DNA of 23,575 bases from 2-01-FULL-39-10-A sp964565795 (GCA_964565795.1 CAZMGC010000013.1:1-23575), one strand, 5' to 3'; shown: positions 6,563-14,664, numbered from the stretch's first letter. Translations and numbers: made by a program. The notes: generated by a model not told the origin, from the letters alone.

Positions 6563-9256
6563 ATGGCATTACATCCTAAATTTCCAAAATCACCTTATGA
6601 AGTGCTTGAGCCAGAATATCGATGGTTTCCGGCAGATGAGGCATTGCGCTCGCAAGGATACGAGAAACTCCTTCCTCCTTTTGTTGCAGAACTTCGTAAG
6701 GCAGTAAAAAAATGGCGCGAAGACGGATACGAAGGAGCGAGTGATACGAGCAAAGCACTTCTGAAATGGTGGTTTGAACGAGAACACGTTATGACTAATA
6801 GTGAAGGTATTCAGGCTCAGTTTAGATATTATTTTGCACAGCGAGAAGCTGTTGAAACTGTTATTTATCTTAACGATGTGGTTAAGGTAAAAGATAAATA
6901 TGATCTCATGAGGTTTGATGCCAGTGGTGTTGTTTCTGCCGGAATGTTCCCGGAAAATTGGACTCGGTTTGTCATTAAGATGGCAACGGGAAGCGGCAAA
7001 ACAAAAGTATTAAGCCTTCTTATTGCATGGAGCTACTTTCATAAACTTTATGAGGAGGACTCAAATCTTGCACGTAATTTTCTTTTAATAGCTCCCAATA
7101 TTATTGTTCTAGACCGCTTGCGCACCGACTTTGACGGGCTGAGGATTTTTTATACAGATCCTATTGTTCCAGATGATGGATTCCAAGATAAAAACTGGAA
7201 GAGTGATTTTAGTTTATCACTTCATATTCAGGACGAAGTTCAAGTCACTCAAAAAACCGGAAATATTTTTCTTACCAATATCCATCGTGTGTACGAAACT
7301 TCAGATACCATTCCTACGGCACAAGATTCTGATACTTCTGACTATTTCTTAGGTACAAAACCTGTAAATGCTACGAATGAATCAAGAGTTGATCTTTCAG
7401 CTATTGTTCGAGATGTAGACGAATTGGTCATATTAAACGATGAAGCACACCATGTTCATGACGAACGGATGGCTTGGTTTAAGTCTATAGAAGATATTCA
7501 CAACAAGTTAAAAATGAAAGGCGGCGAATTGTCTCTGCAAATAGACGTCACTGCTACCCCCAAGCACAATAATGGTGCCATCTTCGTACAAACAATTTCA
7601 GATTATCCACTTGTGGAAGCAATCCATCAAGAAGTTGTAAAGCATCCTGTCCTTCCCGACTCAGCAAGTCGTGCAAAACTTCAGGAGAGACAAAGCTCCA
7701 AATTTACTGAGAGGTATGCGGACTATCTTCATCTTGGATATCTTGAGTGGAAAAAGGTGTATGAAGAGCACAAGAAACTTAAAAAGGCAGTGTTGTTTGT
7801 CATGACCGACGACACCAAGAACTGCGACGAGGTATCTGAGTACCTTCAAAACACCTACCCCGAATTGAAAGATGCAGTTCTCACAATTCATACCAAAGAT
7901 AACGGAGAGATTTCAGAATCAGTATCCGGAAAAAGTAAAGAAGAATTAGAGAAGCTTAGGAAAGAATCAAACGAAATCGATACATGGGAAAGCCCGTACA
8001 AAGCGATCGTTTCAGTTCTTATGCTTAAGGAGGGATGGGATGTAAGAAACGTTACTACCATCGTCGGACTGCGAGCTTACTCATCAAGAGCAAATATTCT
8101 TCCTGAGCAAACATTGGGACGGGGCTTGAGAAGAATGTATCGCGGTGAGGATATCCAAGAATTTGTAAGCGTTGTTGGCACTGATGCTTTTATGGACTTT
8201 GTTGAGTCGATTAAAAGCGAGGGTGTGGAGCTTGAAAGAAAACCAATGGGAGCTGATACTGCACCGAAAGCTCCTATTGTCGTGGAAGTCGATCGTGAGA
8301 ATTTAGCAAAAGATATCGAGAAACTGGACATAGATATTCCGGTTATGTCTCCTCGTATTTATCGTGAGTATAAAAATATATCTGAACTTGCCCCAAGCAG
8401 TTTCGGAAACAACAAAATATCTGTAAAGAACTATTCTGAGGAAGAAAAGCGCGAAATTGTCTTTAAGCACATCGTTAAATCCGAAGGAAGTGAAGAAGAG
8501 ATACATCACAAGACATTATTGGATTCTGATGCTGTTATTGATTATCAAAGTGTTGTTGGGTACTTCACTAGGCTAATCATGCGTGAACTACGACTTGTTT
8601 CCGGTTATGATGAGCTTTACGGAAAGGTAAAAGAGTTCATCCAAAGCCAGCTCTTTGATAAAACGATCAATCTTGAGGATTTAAATATACTAAGGAATTT
8701 GTCTGAGATCGAAGCCTCGCGCACAATTATTGAGACTTTCAAGAAAGAAATAAATGCACTCACCGTGCTCGATAAGGGTGATGCTGAAATACGGGAATAC
8801 ATCAAAGTTAGTAAAGCACGACCATTTGTCGCAAAGGATCAAGGGTACCTAGTCCCGAAGAAAAGCCTGTTTAATAAAGTAATTGCTGATAGTCATTTTG
8901 AACTTGAGTTTGCCGCTTTCTTGGAAAATTGTACTGATGTTCTTGCTTATACCAAGAACTACTTCTCTATCCATTTTAAGATTGATTACCGCAATGCTGA
9001 TGGTGCCATATCCGATTATTATCCCGACTTCGTGGTAAAGATTTCTGAAAAAGAAATGTGCATTGTTGAAACAAAAGGAAGAGAAGATCTTGATGATCCT
9101 CTGAAAATCGAACGTCTAAAGCAGTGGTGCGAGGATGTAAATAAGCGTCAAGCAAAAATTAAATACTCCATGCTTTACGTAAAGCAAGATGATTTCGAAA
9201 AGTTTAAGCCGAAAAGCTTTCAAGAATTAATTGACACAAGTAAATATGAGCAATAA
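6563..9256 (+). CDS. res: Type III restriction enzyme helicase-nuclease subunit (Res)
   Basis: This 897-aa subunit uses ATP to move or switch along DNA and cuts it when bound to Mod. Superfamily 2 helicase motifs are all present: Walker A ATGSGKT (141-147), DEAH (293-296), TAT near 330 (DVTATPK), and motif VI QTLGRGLRR (about 516-524). A C-terminal PD-(D/E)XK nuclease has Asp822 in YPDF and Glu836-x-Lys838 in VETKG, so both active sites appear intact. The length fits type III Res. It starts 3 bases after mod and overlaps the next gene by 11 bases, indicating translational coupling. Restriction would need two head-to-head unmodified sites if it behaves like EcoP1/EcoP15I (family knowledge). 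Confidence 0.93.
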   Translation: MALHPKFPKSPYEVLEPEYRWFPADEALRSQGYEKLLPPFVAELRKAVKKWREDGYEGASDTSKALLKWWFEREHVMTNSEGIQAQFRYYFAQREAVETVIYLNDVVKVKDKYDLMRFDASGVVSAGMFPENWTRFVIKMATGSGKTKVLSLLIAWSYFHKLYEEDSNLARNFLLIAPNIIVLDRLRTDFDGLRIFYTDPIVPDDGFQDKNWKSDFSLSLHIQDEVQVTQKTGNIFLTNIHRVYETSDTIPTAQDSDTSDYFLGTKPVNATNESRVDLSAIVRDVDELVILNDEAHHVHDERMAWFKSIEDIHNKLKMKGGELSLQIDVTATPKHNNGAIFVQTISDYPLVEAIHQEVVKHPVLPDSASRAKLQERQSSKFTERYADYLHLGYLEWKKVYEEHKKLKKAVLFVMTDDTKNCDEVSEYLQNTYPELKDAVLTIHTKDNGEISESVSGKSKEELEKLRKESNEIDTWESPYKAIVSVLMLKEGWDVRNVTTIVGLRAYSSRANILPEQTLGRGLRRMYRGEDIQEFVSVVGTDAFMDFVESIKSEGVELERKPMGADTAPKAPIVVEVDRENLAKDIEKLDIDIPVMSPRIYREYKNISELAPSSFGNNKISVKNYSEEEKREIVFKHIVKSEGSEEEIHHKTLLDSDAVIDYQSVVGYFTRLIMRELRLVSGYDELYGKVKEFIQSQLFDKTINLEDLNILRNLSEIEASRTIIETFKKEINALTVLDKGDAEIREYIKVSKARPFVAKDQGYLVPKKSLFNKVIADSHFELEFAAFLENCTDVLAYTKNYFSIHFKIDYRNADGAISDYYPDFVVKISEKEMCIVETKGREDLDDPLKIERLKQWCEDVNKRQAKIKYSMLYVKQDDFEKFKPKSFQELIDTSKYEQ

Positions 9257-12116
9257 CTACCCTAAGGGATCTGAATGGCAAAAATGGGATCTTCATGTAC
9301 ATACACCTGCCTCACCACTTGATCATTCTCTGGGTGACAGCTGGGATATTTACGTCGAGAAACTAATTGAGGCGATTAACAAACATAAAATATCAGCTAT
9401 AGCAACAGCTGACTATTTTACAATAGAGGGGTATCGTCAGCTCCTTAAATATTACGACGTAAACAAGCAAATACTGACAGTAAACAATAAAAGCGCAAAT
9501 GTCTTAATAATCCCAGGGATAGAACTCAGACTTAATATTTTCAATAGCGATGATGACTCGATTAATATTCATATTTTCTTTGATCCTTCTCATTGCTCAC
9601 CCGATTTCATAGAGAGCCATTTTTTAGAAGAATTGAAAGTAAACTACAGAGGAACTGAGCATCCTCTAAAAGCACAAAGTTTGTATGCCATTGGTAAAAG
9701 CATTGCTGATGGGACTAATATTGCTGTTGGCACCGATTTCAGTTCCGTTGGAGAAAGTGAAAAGAAAACGTATAGAAAGAAAGCCCTATCTACCGTCACT
9801 TTAGCCAAGCGAGACGTAGGAGAAGCTTTAAAAGAAATTGACGAAATCTTTGATTCTCAAAAGCTTCCACCAAAAGCATATCTATTGGCTGTTGTAGGTA
9901 AAGGCCACGGTGGGATTAATTCCTTGAAATGGTTTGAAGATAATAAAAGTCAGTTCTCTAGATCAGGATTGGTGCGGGAGGATATAACACACCAAGCAGA
10001 TGTTATATTTTCCAATGATGTAAATGATAGGGATTTTTATCTTGGTAAAAACTCATCGACTCCCGAGAACGAGATTGAAAACAGATTTAGAAATTTAAAA
10101 CCTTGCGTGTGGGGATCTGATAGCCATGATCTTGGAAATTTACTACATCCATCCAACGGAAATTCTCAAGACTACACTTGGATTAAAGCTGAATTAAGCT
10201 TTGAAGGTTTTAAACAAATTACATTTGAGCCAGAACTTCGAGTAAGGATCCAAACGGAAAATCCTACCGAGACCGAAACTTACTCCAAAATCGAGAAAAC
10301 AGCAATCAAGTTTCCGGCAAATCTAAAAATTAAAGATAAAGAATCGACAGAGGAAATTGACTTCTGCATGCGCGACACATATGAACTTGAACTTTCGGAC
10401 AATCTTACTTGCATCGTAGGAGGTAGAGGCTCCGGAAAAAGCACTCTTGTACACATACTCTACAATTCATGGATACACAGAGAGGTCTCAAAGTTGTTTC
10501 ACTTGAATTCACCCCTTACTAATCTGGTTTTATCGTCTAAAGATCCATTGGGAAAAGTGAAAGAGTTGGTTGACACAGAAATTCCTGAAAAAACAGAGTT
10601 CTATTTACAAAATGAAATTGAAAAATTTGCAAAAGACATTGAGGAAATGTCAAAACTTGTTCGACATCGTCTAGAAAGACTCTCTTCCCTTGACGAAAGT
10701 AAAAAGAGTCTTACCGATTTAAAGACTGGGTGGGAATCCTCGGCATCCGCATTAGAAGAACTTATTTCTGCTTATGACATCATTACAGATACTAACACTC
10801 AAGTTGAGTTGCTAAATAAGCAGATCTTAACATTAAAGAAGCAAACTCAAGTAATTAAATCAAAGGAGTATACCGATCTTCAAAAAGATATTGAAGAATT
10901 ATCAAACGCAATTAGAGGGTTCGAAAACTTTGAAGTTGAGTTTAGAGCTGTAGTTGGCGAAATAGCAAAACTATCTAAAACCATACAAGGATTAAAATGG
11001 TCTGACTATGATGGCCAAGACACACTAACAAATATCCACACATCACTCAAAACACACCAAACTGAAGTAGAAAGTGCATACAAGAAAGCCAAGGAAAATT
11101 ACGATCAAAAGGACTATCCAAGTAAGTTGCTACAAAAAAAGACTGAATTAAAGAAATATCTTACGAGTAAGGGCATGGCCTCCGAAAATATTGATGAACT
11201 CGCTGATGCGTCACAGGAAATAGCGACTTTAGAAAGCCAGATTAAATTCAGGAATGAACAGACTGCTTCATATAAAGAAATCTACTCTAGGAAGGATACG
11301 ATACTTGCCAAGTATAAGACCGATTATGAATCGTATCATACACGCTTTTTTGAAGTCTCATCCGAATTACAAAAGGGTTTGAAGGGATTGAAATTCTCCG
11401 ATCACCAAACGGAAATTACTTTCCATCCTAAAACAAATGAAAGATTATTGAAAATTGAGCTTGTTAATTTTATAAAAGAGCACAACAACTCATCAGGGGC
11501 AGTTTTAAATGCTGACAATATCGAATCAGTACTGTTCGATAATGGAGTCTCAGTAGTAGATATGCTTGCGGATAATAAGAAGGTGGTGGAAGTAGCAAAC
11601 AGCTCTCAAAAGGCTTCAATACATACCCAAGTTCTCCAAGAAATGGTGAGCGATGAGACATTTCTTGAAAAATTATGTCTTAGGATGCATAAACACCACT
11701 ATGACATTGAAAACATCCAAGTTCAGACTAAGCTGGGAGAAAAGCTTCTTCAAAGCACTTCGTTTGGAGAACGATGTGGAATTGTAATTGCAATTATTTT
11801 AGTTGCCGGAACAAATCCTATTGTTATAGATCAACCCGAAGATAACCTTGATGGGAAATATATTTCCAACGTCTTAGTACCTCTAATTAGAAAGCAGAAG
11901 CAAAATAGGCAGATAGTTCTTGTTACTCGTGATGCTAATTTAGTAATAGGGAGTGATGCTGATTTAATCCATATTCTAGAATGCGAGAGTTCGGGAAAAA
12001 CTACAATAATTCCATCAACAATTGAAAATAAAAAGGCACGGCCAAAATATATTTGGATTCTAGATGGTGGAGAATTAGCCTTTAAAAATCGTGAGAAAAA
12101 ATACAGTTTAAATTAA
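9246..12116 (+). CDS. TrlF-like protein: PHP phosphoesterase domain fused to an SMC/ABC-type ATPase
   Basis: From the ATG at 9246 the protein is 956 aa; an upstream TTG at 9231 is less likely. The N-terminal PHP domain begins WDLHVHTPAS (His17, His19) and continues with a GIELRLN motif and WGSDSHDLGN, all metal-binding signatures of the PHP phosphoesterase/nuclease fold. The ATPase half has Walker A GGRGSGKS (392-399), a long coiled coil (about 440-710), a signature-like SFGERCG and Walker B IVIDQPEDNLD (Asp862, Glu865). The usual H-loop His is not evident: the segment reads VTRDANL. This architecture matches proteins annotated as TrlF family AAA-like ATPases, whose biochemistry is not established as far as I know. 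It overlaps res by 11 bases and is followed after 1 base by a nuclease gene, so it likely works in the same defence system. Confidence 0.82.
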   Translation: MSNNYPKGSEWQKWDLHVHTPASPLDHSLGDSWDIYVEKLIEAINKHKISAIATADYFTIEGYRQLLKYYDVNKQILTVNNKSANVLIIPGIELRLNIFNSDDDSINIHIFFDPSHCSPDFIESHFLEELKVNYRGTEHPLKAQSLYAIGKSIADGTNIAVGTDFSSVGESEKKTYRKKALSTVTLAKRDVGEALKEIDEIFDSQKLPPKAYLLAVVGKGHGGINSLKWFEDNKSQFSRSGLVREDITHQADVIFSNDVNDRDFYLGKNSSTPENEIENRFRNLKPCVWGSDSHDLGNLLHPSNGNSQDYTWIKAELSFEGFKQITFEPELRVRIQTENPTETETYSKIEKTAIKFPANLKIKDKESTEEIDFCMRDTYELELSDNLTCIVGGRGSGKSTLVHILYNSWIHREVSKLFHLNSPLTNLVLSSKDPLGKVKELVDTEIPEKTEFYLQNEIEKFAKDIEEMSKLVRHRLERLSSLDESKKSLTDLKTGWESSASALEELISAYDIITDTNTQVELLNKQILTLKKQTQVIKSKEYTDLQKDIEELSNAIRGFENFEVEFRAVVGEIAKLSKTIQGLKWSDYDGQDTLTNIHTSLKTHQTEVESAYKKAKENYDQKDYPSKLLQKKTELKKYLTSKGMASENIDELADASQEIATLESQIKFRNEQTASYKEIYSRKDTILAKYKTDYESYHTRFFEVSSELQKGLKGLKFSDHQTEITFHPKTNERLLKIELVNFIKEHNNSSGAVLNADNIESVLFDNGVSVVDMLADNKKVVEVANSSQKASIHTQVLQEMVSDETFLEKLCLRMHKHHYDIENIQVQTKLGEKLLQSTSFGERCGIVIAIILVAGTNPIVIDQPEDNLDGKYISNVLVPLIRKQKQNRQIVLVTRDANLVIGSDADLIHILECESSGKTTIIPSTIENKKARPKYIWILDGGELAFKNREKKYSLN

Positions 12117-12117
12117 G

Positions 12118-12870
12118 ATGTCACAGTATTACAACCCAAATAGAAAAAGAAATATTTATGATCCGGACGGAGAGCCGTTTAGATTGAGTCGTGGAAAAAT
12201 AGACAACTTTATTAAATGTCCAAGATGCTTTTATTTTGACCGTAGACTCGGAGTAGCGCAACCGCCGGGCTATCCTTTTTCTCTTAACTCTGCAGTCGAC
12301 AAACTCCTTAAGAAAGAGTTCGATATTCATCGGGCAAAGGGTACAAAACATCCACTCATGGAAACGTACGGGATCGATGCTGTTCCACTTGCACATGAGA
12401 AGATCGACGAATGGCGCGATTCCCTACATGCAGGAATTACAGTTCCTATCGATAGCACAAATGTGATTATTACCGGAGGAGTTGATGATGTGTGGGTAAC
12501 TCCTGAAGGCGAATATATTATCGTCGATTACAAGGCGACTTCAAAAGAAGAGGAAGTTAATCTTGATGCTGATTGGCAGATTGGTTACAAGCGTCAAATG
12601 GAGATATACCAGTGGCTTTTCAGACAAAACGGCTTCAAAGTATCCGATACCGGCTATTTTGTCTACTGCAACGGAAATACCGACAAAGAAGCGTTTGATG
12701 GCAAGCTTGAGTTTGAAATAAAGCTTATTCCCTACAAAGGCGATACGGGCTGGGTTGAGGAGACAATAACAAAAGCGATTGAATGTCTGAAAGGAACTAC
12801 GTTTCCTGAGTCTGGCGAAGAGTGCGACTTCTGCAAATACCGCGCAGCTGTTGCGGAGATTGAGAAGTAG
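12118..12870 (+). CDS. Cas4/RecB-like PD-(D/E)XK nuclease with four cysteines
   Basis: This 250-aa protein carries the RecB/Cas4 nuclease motifs in order: GGVDD (120-124), IIVDYKATS (135-142, Asp137 and Lys139) and QMEIYQW (Gln160, Tyr164). Two cysteine pairs, CPRC (34-37) and CDFC (236-239), bracket the domain and could hold an iron-sulfur cluster as in Cas4 and AddB, although Cas4 normally has one Cys at the front and three at the back. No cas1, cas2 or CRISPR repeats are in the window, so this is a stand-alone Cas4-like exonuclease. It starts 1 base after the TrlF-like gene, as the last member of the packed operon. Stand-alone PD-(D/E)XK proteins of this kind are common in Patescibacteria, so a host-style repair role is a possible alternative. 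Confidence 0.85.
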   Translation: MSQYYNPNRKRNIYDPDGEPFRLSRGKIDNFIKCPRCFYFDRRLGVAQPPGYPFSLNSAVDKLLKKEFDIHRAKGTKHPLMETYGIDAVPLAHEKIDEWRDSLHAGITVPIDSTNVIITGGVDDVWVTPEGEYIIVDYKATSKEEEVNLDADWQIGYKRQMEIYQWLFRQNGFKVSDTGYFVYCNGNTDKEAFDGKLEFEIKLIPYKGDTGWVEETITKAIECLKGTTFPESGEECDFCKYRAAVAEIEK

Positions 12871-12871
12871 G

Positions 12872-13066
12872 CTATATTTCCATTGCACGCATTGCTGCCG
12901 GAAGTTCATCCTGTAATCCTCCTTTCAATAGCTTCTTTATCTCTACCCATCTTTGCCTTAACTCACCCATGTAACTGACGTTTTCAAAGGCTTTGATTAT
13001 GCTCTCAAAACCATCTGATTTAGGAACTGTAGTTCCGTGAATACTGTGCTCAGGCGCGGGGAGCAC
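12872..13066 (-). CDS. Possible 64-aa protein or gene remnant, antisense gap of the operon
   Basis: A minus-strand frame opens from a stop at 13079-13081 to 12872 and fills almost all of the gap between the Cas4-like and DUF5677 genes. The only start is GTG (13066), without a ribosome binding site. The text looks protein-like: SIHGTTVPKSDGFESIIKAF, then ELRQRWVEIKKLLKGGLQDE, a probable C-terminal helix. It converges on the Cas4-like gene with one base between stops. It could be a real short gene, or the 3' remnant of a longer gene cut by insertion of the DUF5677/HEPN module. No family recognised. Confidence 0.35.
   Translation of the reverse strand: MLPAPEHSIHGTTVPKSDGFESIIKAFENVSYMGELRQRWVEIKKLLKGGLQDELPAAMRAMEI
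13046..13066. repeat. Inverted repeat GTGCTC-N9-GAGCAC
   Basis: Six-base arms (13046-13051 and 13061-13066) flank a 9-base GC-rich loop. Its right arm belongs to GGGGAGCAC (13057-13065), which is repeated at 14626-14634 and shares GGAGCA with the candidate attL. There is no adjacent T tract, so it is a poor terminator; an att-like or binding site is possible. Confidence 0.35.
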
Positions 13067-13080
13067 TTCTACGGTTTTCT

Positions 13081-13911
13081 ATGGAGTCTTCCGATCTATA
13101 TATACATCCTCTTTTTATGAAAAATAAATACAATGCCCTATATGAACATAATAAAAAGCTTCAGGATATTATTGAGCCCCGATTAGATAAACAGATCCAC
13201 GCTAAAAGCCTAAAAGCATTACTTACATGTTTTGCTATAGGAAAAGCATACAAAACCCATAAGGCAATTATGCTTCTTTGCGAGAATGGCTATGGACAAG
13301 ATGCTGCTATTCTTTGCCGCTCATTATTCGATTTAATGATTACAATCGCGTATATCACCAAAGACCCAACAGATAAAAGAGCAGAACGGTTCCAGGACTA
13401 CGATTGGATCATAAGGAAAAAAATGTACCAATACGCACAGAATAAACCTGAAGCAATGAAGATGATTAAAGAGCACTCCGCTCATCTAAAAGAGAACGAA
13501 AATAGCATTGAGGAAGTTCTGAGAGAAGCAGACTTGGCACAAAGCAGATATAACTATGATCCTCGATATGGTTGGTCTATTAAAAGCATACGAGGAATGT
13601 CTGAAGAGGTAGGTCGGGTTGAAGCATATGATACAGTTTATAGCTTACAATCTAATCTAACACACTCAGCGATACGAGCTTTAAATGAATATTTGCAATT
13701 AGATAAAAAGGGAGGCATTTTAGTAGATACTTCCGAAAGTGACACTTGGGTTGAAGAAACATTAGTGACTACTTTTGATTTCTTTTATCACTTGATTGTT
13801 GCTTGGGATGAAGAATGCGACCTTGGATTAAAAGAAAGTCTAGATACAATTTCCAAAGAGTACGTAGCCGAGGTGGATAAGATAAACAAAAAAGACGCAC
13901 GCGACGCTTAA
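13081..13911 (+). CDS. DUF5677-like protein
   Basis: This 276-aa, mostly helical protein has the features of DUF5677: an early helix bundle with KALLTCFAIGKAYKTHKAI, then NGYGQDAAILCRSLFDLMIT (69-88, Arg80 and Asp84) and a later YSLQSNLTHSAI (187-198, His195). The domain's biochemistry is unknown to me. Its all-helical fold with spaced Arg and His resembles HEPN-type proteins, but no Rx4-6H motif is seen, so RNase activity is not claimed. No promoter or clear ribosome binding site precedes ATG 13081; an ATG at 13117 is an alternative. It is 33 bases upstream of the HEPN-motif gene and 210 bases after the Cas4-like gene, so it forms a pair with the former. Confidence 0.6.
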   Translation: MESSDLYIHPLFMKNKYNALYEHNKKLQDIIEPRLDKQIHAKSLKALLTCFAIGKAYKTHKAIMLLCENGYGQDAAILCRSLFDLMITIAYITKDPTDKRAERFQDYDWIIRKKMYQYAQNKPEAMKMIKEHSAHLKENENSIEEVLREADLAQSRYNYDPRYGWSIKSIRGMSEEVGRVEAYDTVYSLQSNLTHSAIRALNEYLQLDKKGGILVDTSESDTWVEETLVTTFDFFYHLIVAWDEECDLGLKESLDTISKEYVAEVDKINKKDARDA

Positions 13912-13944
13912 TGTAGTTATTTTTATAAAGATGGAGAAATTAAA

Positions 13945-14565
13945 ATGAATTTAAATGATCATGAATTCATAAAACAGCCAATTGACAAAGACAAGGTATA
14001 TTCAATCTGGCTTTCTATACTGAGTAAAATTGAACAATCGACTATTCACACAGGCACTACTGAAAAAGATTACAGAGATGCATCAGAAAATTCTATGGAC
14101 ATTGGGTATAGGCTATTTCCTTTGATCGATTCAATTTCACTAAATCTACTTGGCAGCTTATCTGGGCGAAAATATTTAAAAAAATTAGGTTATTCTAGTA
14201 TGGAATCGGATATGATTTATTCAATGTTTAGAAATGGCTTTCTTCACGGCATAAATCCTTATAGATTTAAATTCACTGATGGAGAAATAAGCTGGGGATT
14301 ATCTTCCTCTAGTGGTTCTGGAGGGTTTACTCCTCATTTTCCAGGCTACACAGATGAATTAAATCCTGAGCATAATCTACCCGCTGATAAAGCTTTTTCA
14401 TATATTAAATTAGACGAAGGGCTTTTTCATGCAAGCTTGTCGCTTGATAATCTTGTTGCTCACATCAAATATGACTTAACGGAAAGACAAAAAACTGATA
14501 ATAGAAAAACTATTAACTTTGTTATTGGACAAAAAATAAATCAAAAAACTCCAAGGATTAAATGA
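13945..14565 (+). CDS. Protein with a HEPN RNase motif, candidate toxin/abortive-infection effector
   Basis: This 206-aa protein contains RNGFLH (Arg96, Asn97, His101), matching the HEPN ribonuclease signature R[N/D]x3H, at the end of a helix (SMESDMIYSMFRNGFLHGIN). The N-terminal 95 residues are helical, as expected for a HEPN bundle; the rest includes a Gly/Ser-rich stretch (about 115-130) and a basic tail. HEPN proteins with this motif usually cut RNA in toxin-antitoxin, Abi or CRISPR settings (family knowledge). A GGAG ribosome binding site stands 11 bases before ATG 13945, and the gene lies 33 bases downstream of the DUF5677 gene. Whether the partner gene restrains it is unknown. The motif is seen; the toxin role is inferred. 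Confidence 0.6.
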   Translation: MNLNDHEFIKQPIDKDKVYSIWLSILSKIEQSTIHTGTTEKDYRDASENSMDIGYRLFPLIDSISLNLLGSLSGRKYLKKLGYSSMESDMIYSMFRNGFLHGINPYRFKFTDGEISWGLSSSSGSGGFTPHFPGYTDELNPEHNLPADKAFSYIKLDEGLFHASLSLDNLVAHIKYDLTERQKTDNRKTINFVIGQKINQKTPRIK

Positions 14566-14627
14566 TATAAAAATTGTCAAATCCATTATTTAATTCAATA
14601 AATGCGTTCGAAGTGTGTGAGTCTTGG

Positions 14628-14633
14628 GGAGCA
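14628..14633. repeat. Candidate attR core GGAGCA
   Basis: This is the second copy of the attL core. The bases that follow (CCAC and seven Ts) look like sequence downstream of a tRNA gene, and host-type promoters start within 25 bases. Part of GGGGAGCAC (14626-14634), also found at 13057-13065. Confidence 0.45.
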
Positions 14634-14637
14634 CCAC

Positions 14638-14644
14638 TTTTTTT
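14638..14644 (+). terminator. T7 tract, possible displaced tRNA terminator
   Basis: Seven Ts follow the candidate attR core by 4 bases. If the element were removed, they would lie about 16 bases after the tRNA discriminator base, the usual place for tRNA termination. No hairpin other than the tRNA itself would be involved. Confidence 0.3.
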
Positions 14645-14655
14645 AGCCTCAGTTC

Positions 14656-14664
14656 TGCTATAAT
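14656..14664 (+). promoter_or_regulatory. Extended -10 promoter TGCTATAAT
   Basis: A perfect TGnTATAAT, whose hexamer ends 10 bases before ATG 14675. It predicts a leader of about 4 bases and is the first host-style promoter right of the element. Confidence 0.75.

Larger units (their letters stand above)
18..14633. mobile_element. Integrated element at the tRNA 3' end carrying a serine recombinase and defence genes
   Basis: Boundaries are inferred. The left end is fixed by a recombinase gene running into the tRNA 3' end. The right end is placed at a second GGAGCA followed by CCAC and seven Ts, which would restore a plausible tRNA tail and terminator if joined to the left side. Just past that point the style changes to AT-rich host genes with extended -10, short-leader promoters. 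Contents: an excision/replication-type operon on the minus strand, and on the plus strand a type III R-M operon with TrlF-like and Cas4-like genes plus a HEPN pair. A GGAGCA-containing repeat at 13057-13065 is an alternative or internal end. Confidence 0.6.

Noticed and set aside
9231..9245. TTG start for the TrlF-like gene
   Set aside because: The ATG at 9246 gives an 11-base overlap with res and begins right before the conserved PHP motif; the TTG adds only five residues.
12118..12870. Possible CRISPR-Cas locus because of the Cas4-like gene
   Set aside because: No repeat-spacer array and no cas1, cas2 or effector gene in the window.
12541..12909. Minus-strand frame with AGGAGG ahead of an ATG at 12909
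   Set aside because: It lies almost wholly antisense to the Cas4-like gene, whose motifs are clear. The ribosome-site match falls inside the KGG codons of another frame and is probably chance.
13046..13080. GTGCTC/GAGCAC hairpin as terminator of the R-M operon
   Set aside because: The stem is only 6 bp, the loop 9 bases, and the nearest T-run is four bases long and 8 bases away.
14606..14634. GTTCGA followed by GAGTC and GGAGCA near the right boundary, resembling the tRNA 3' end
   Set aside because: The distance between the two blocks is 28 bases against 23 in the tRNA, and no T-stem can be formed. Only the GGAGCA core is kept.
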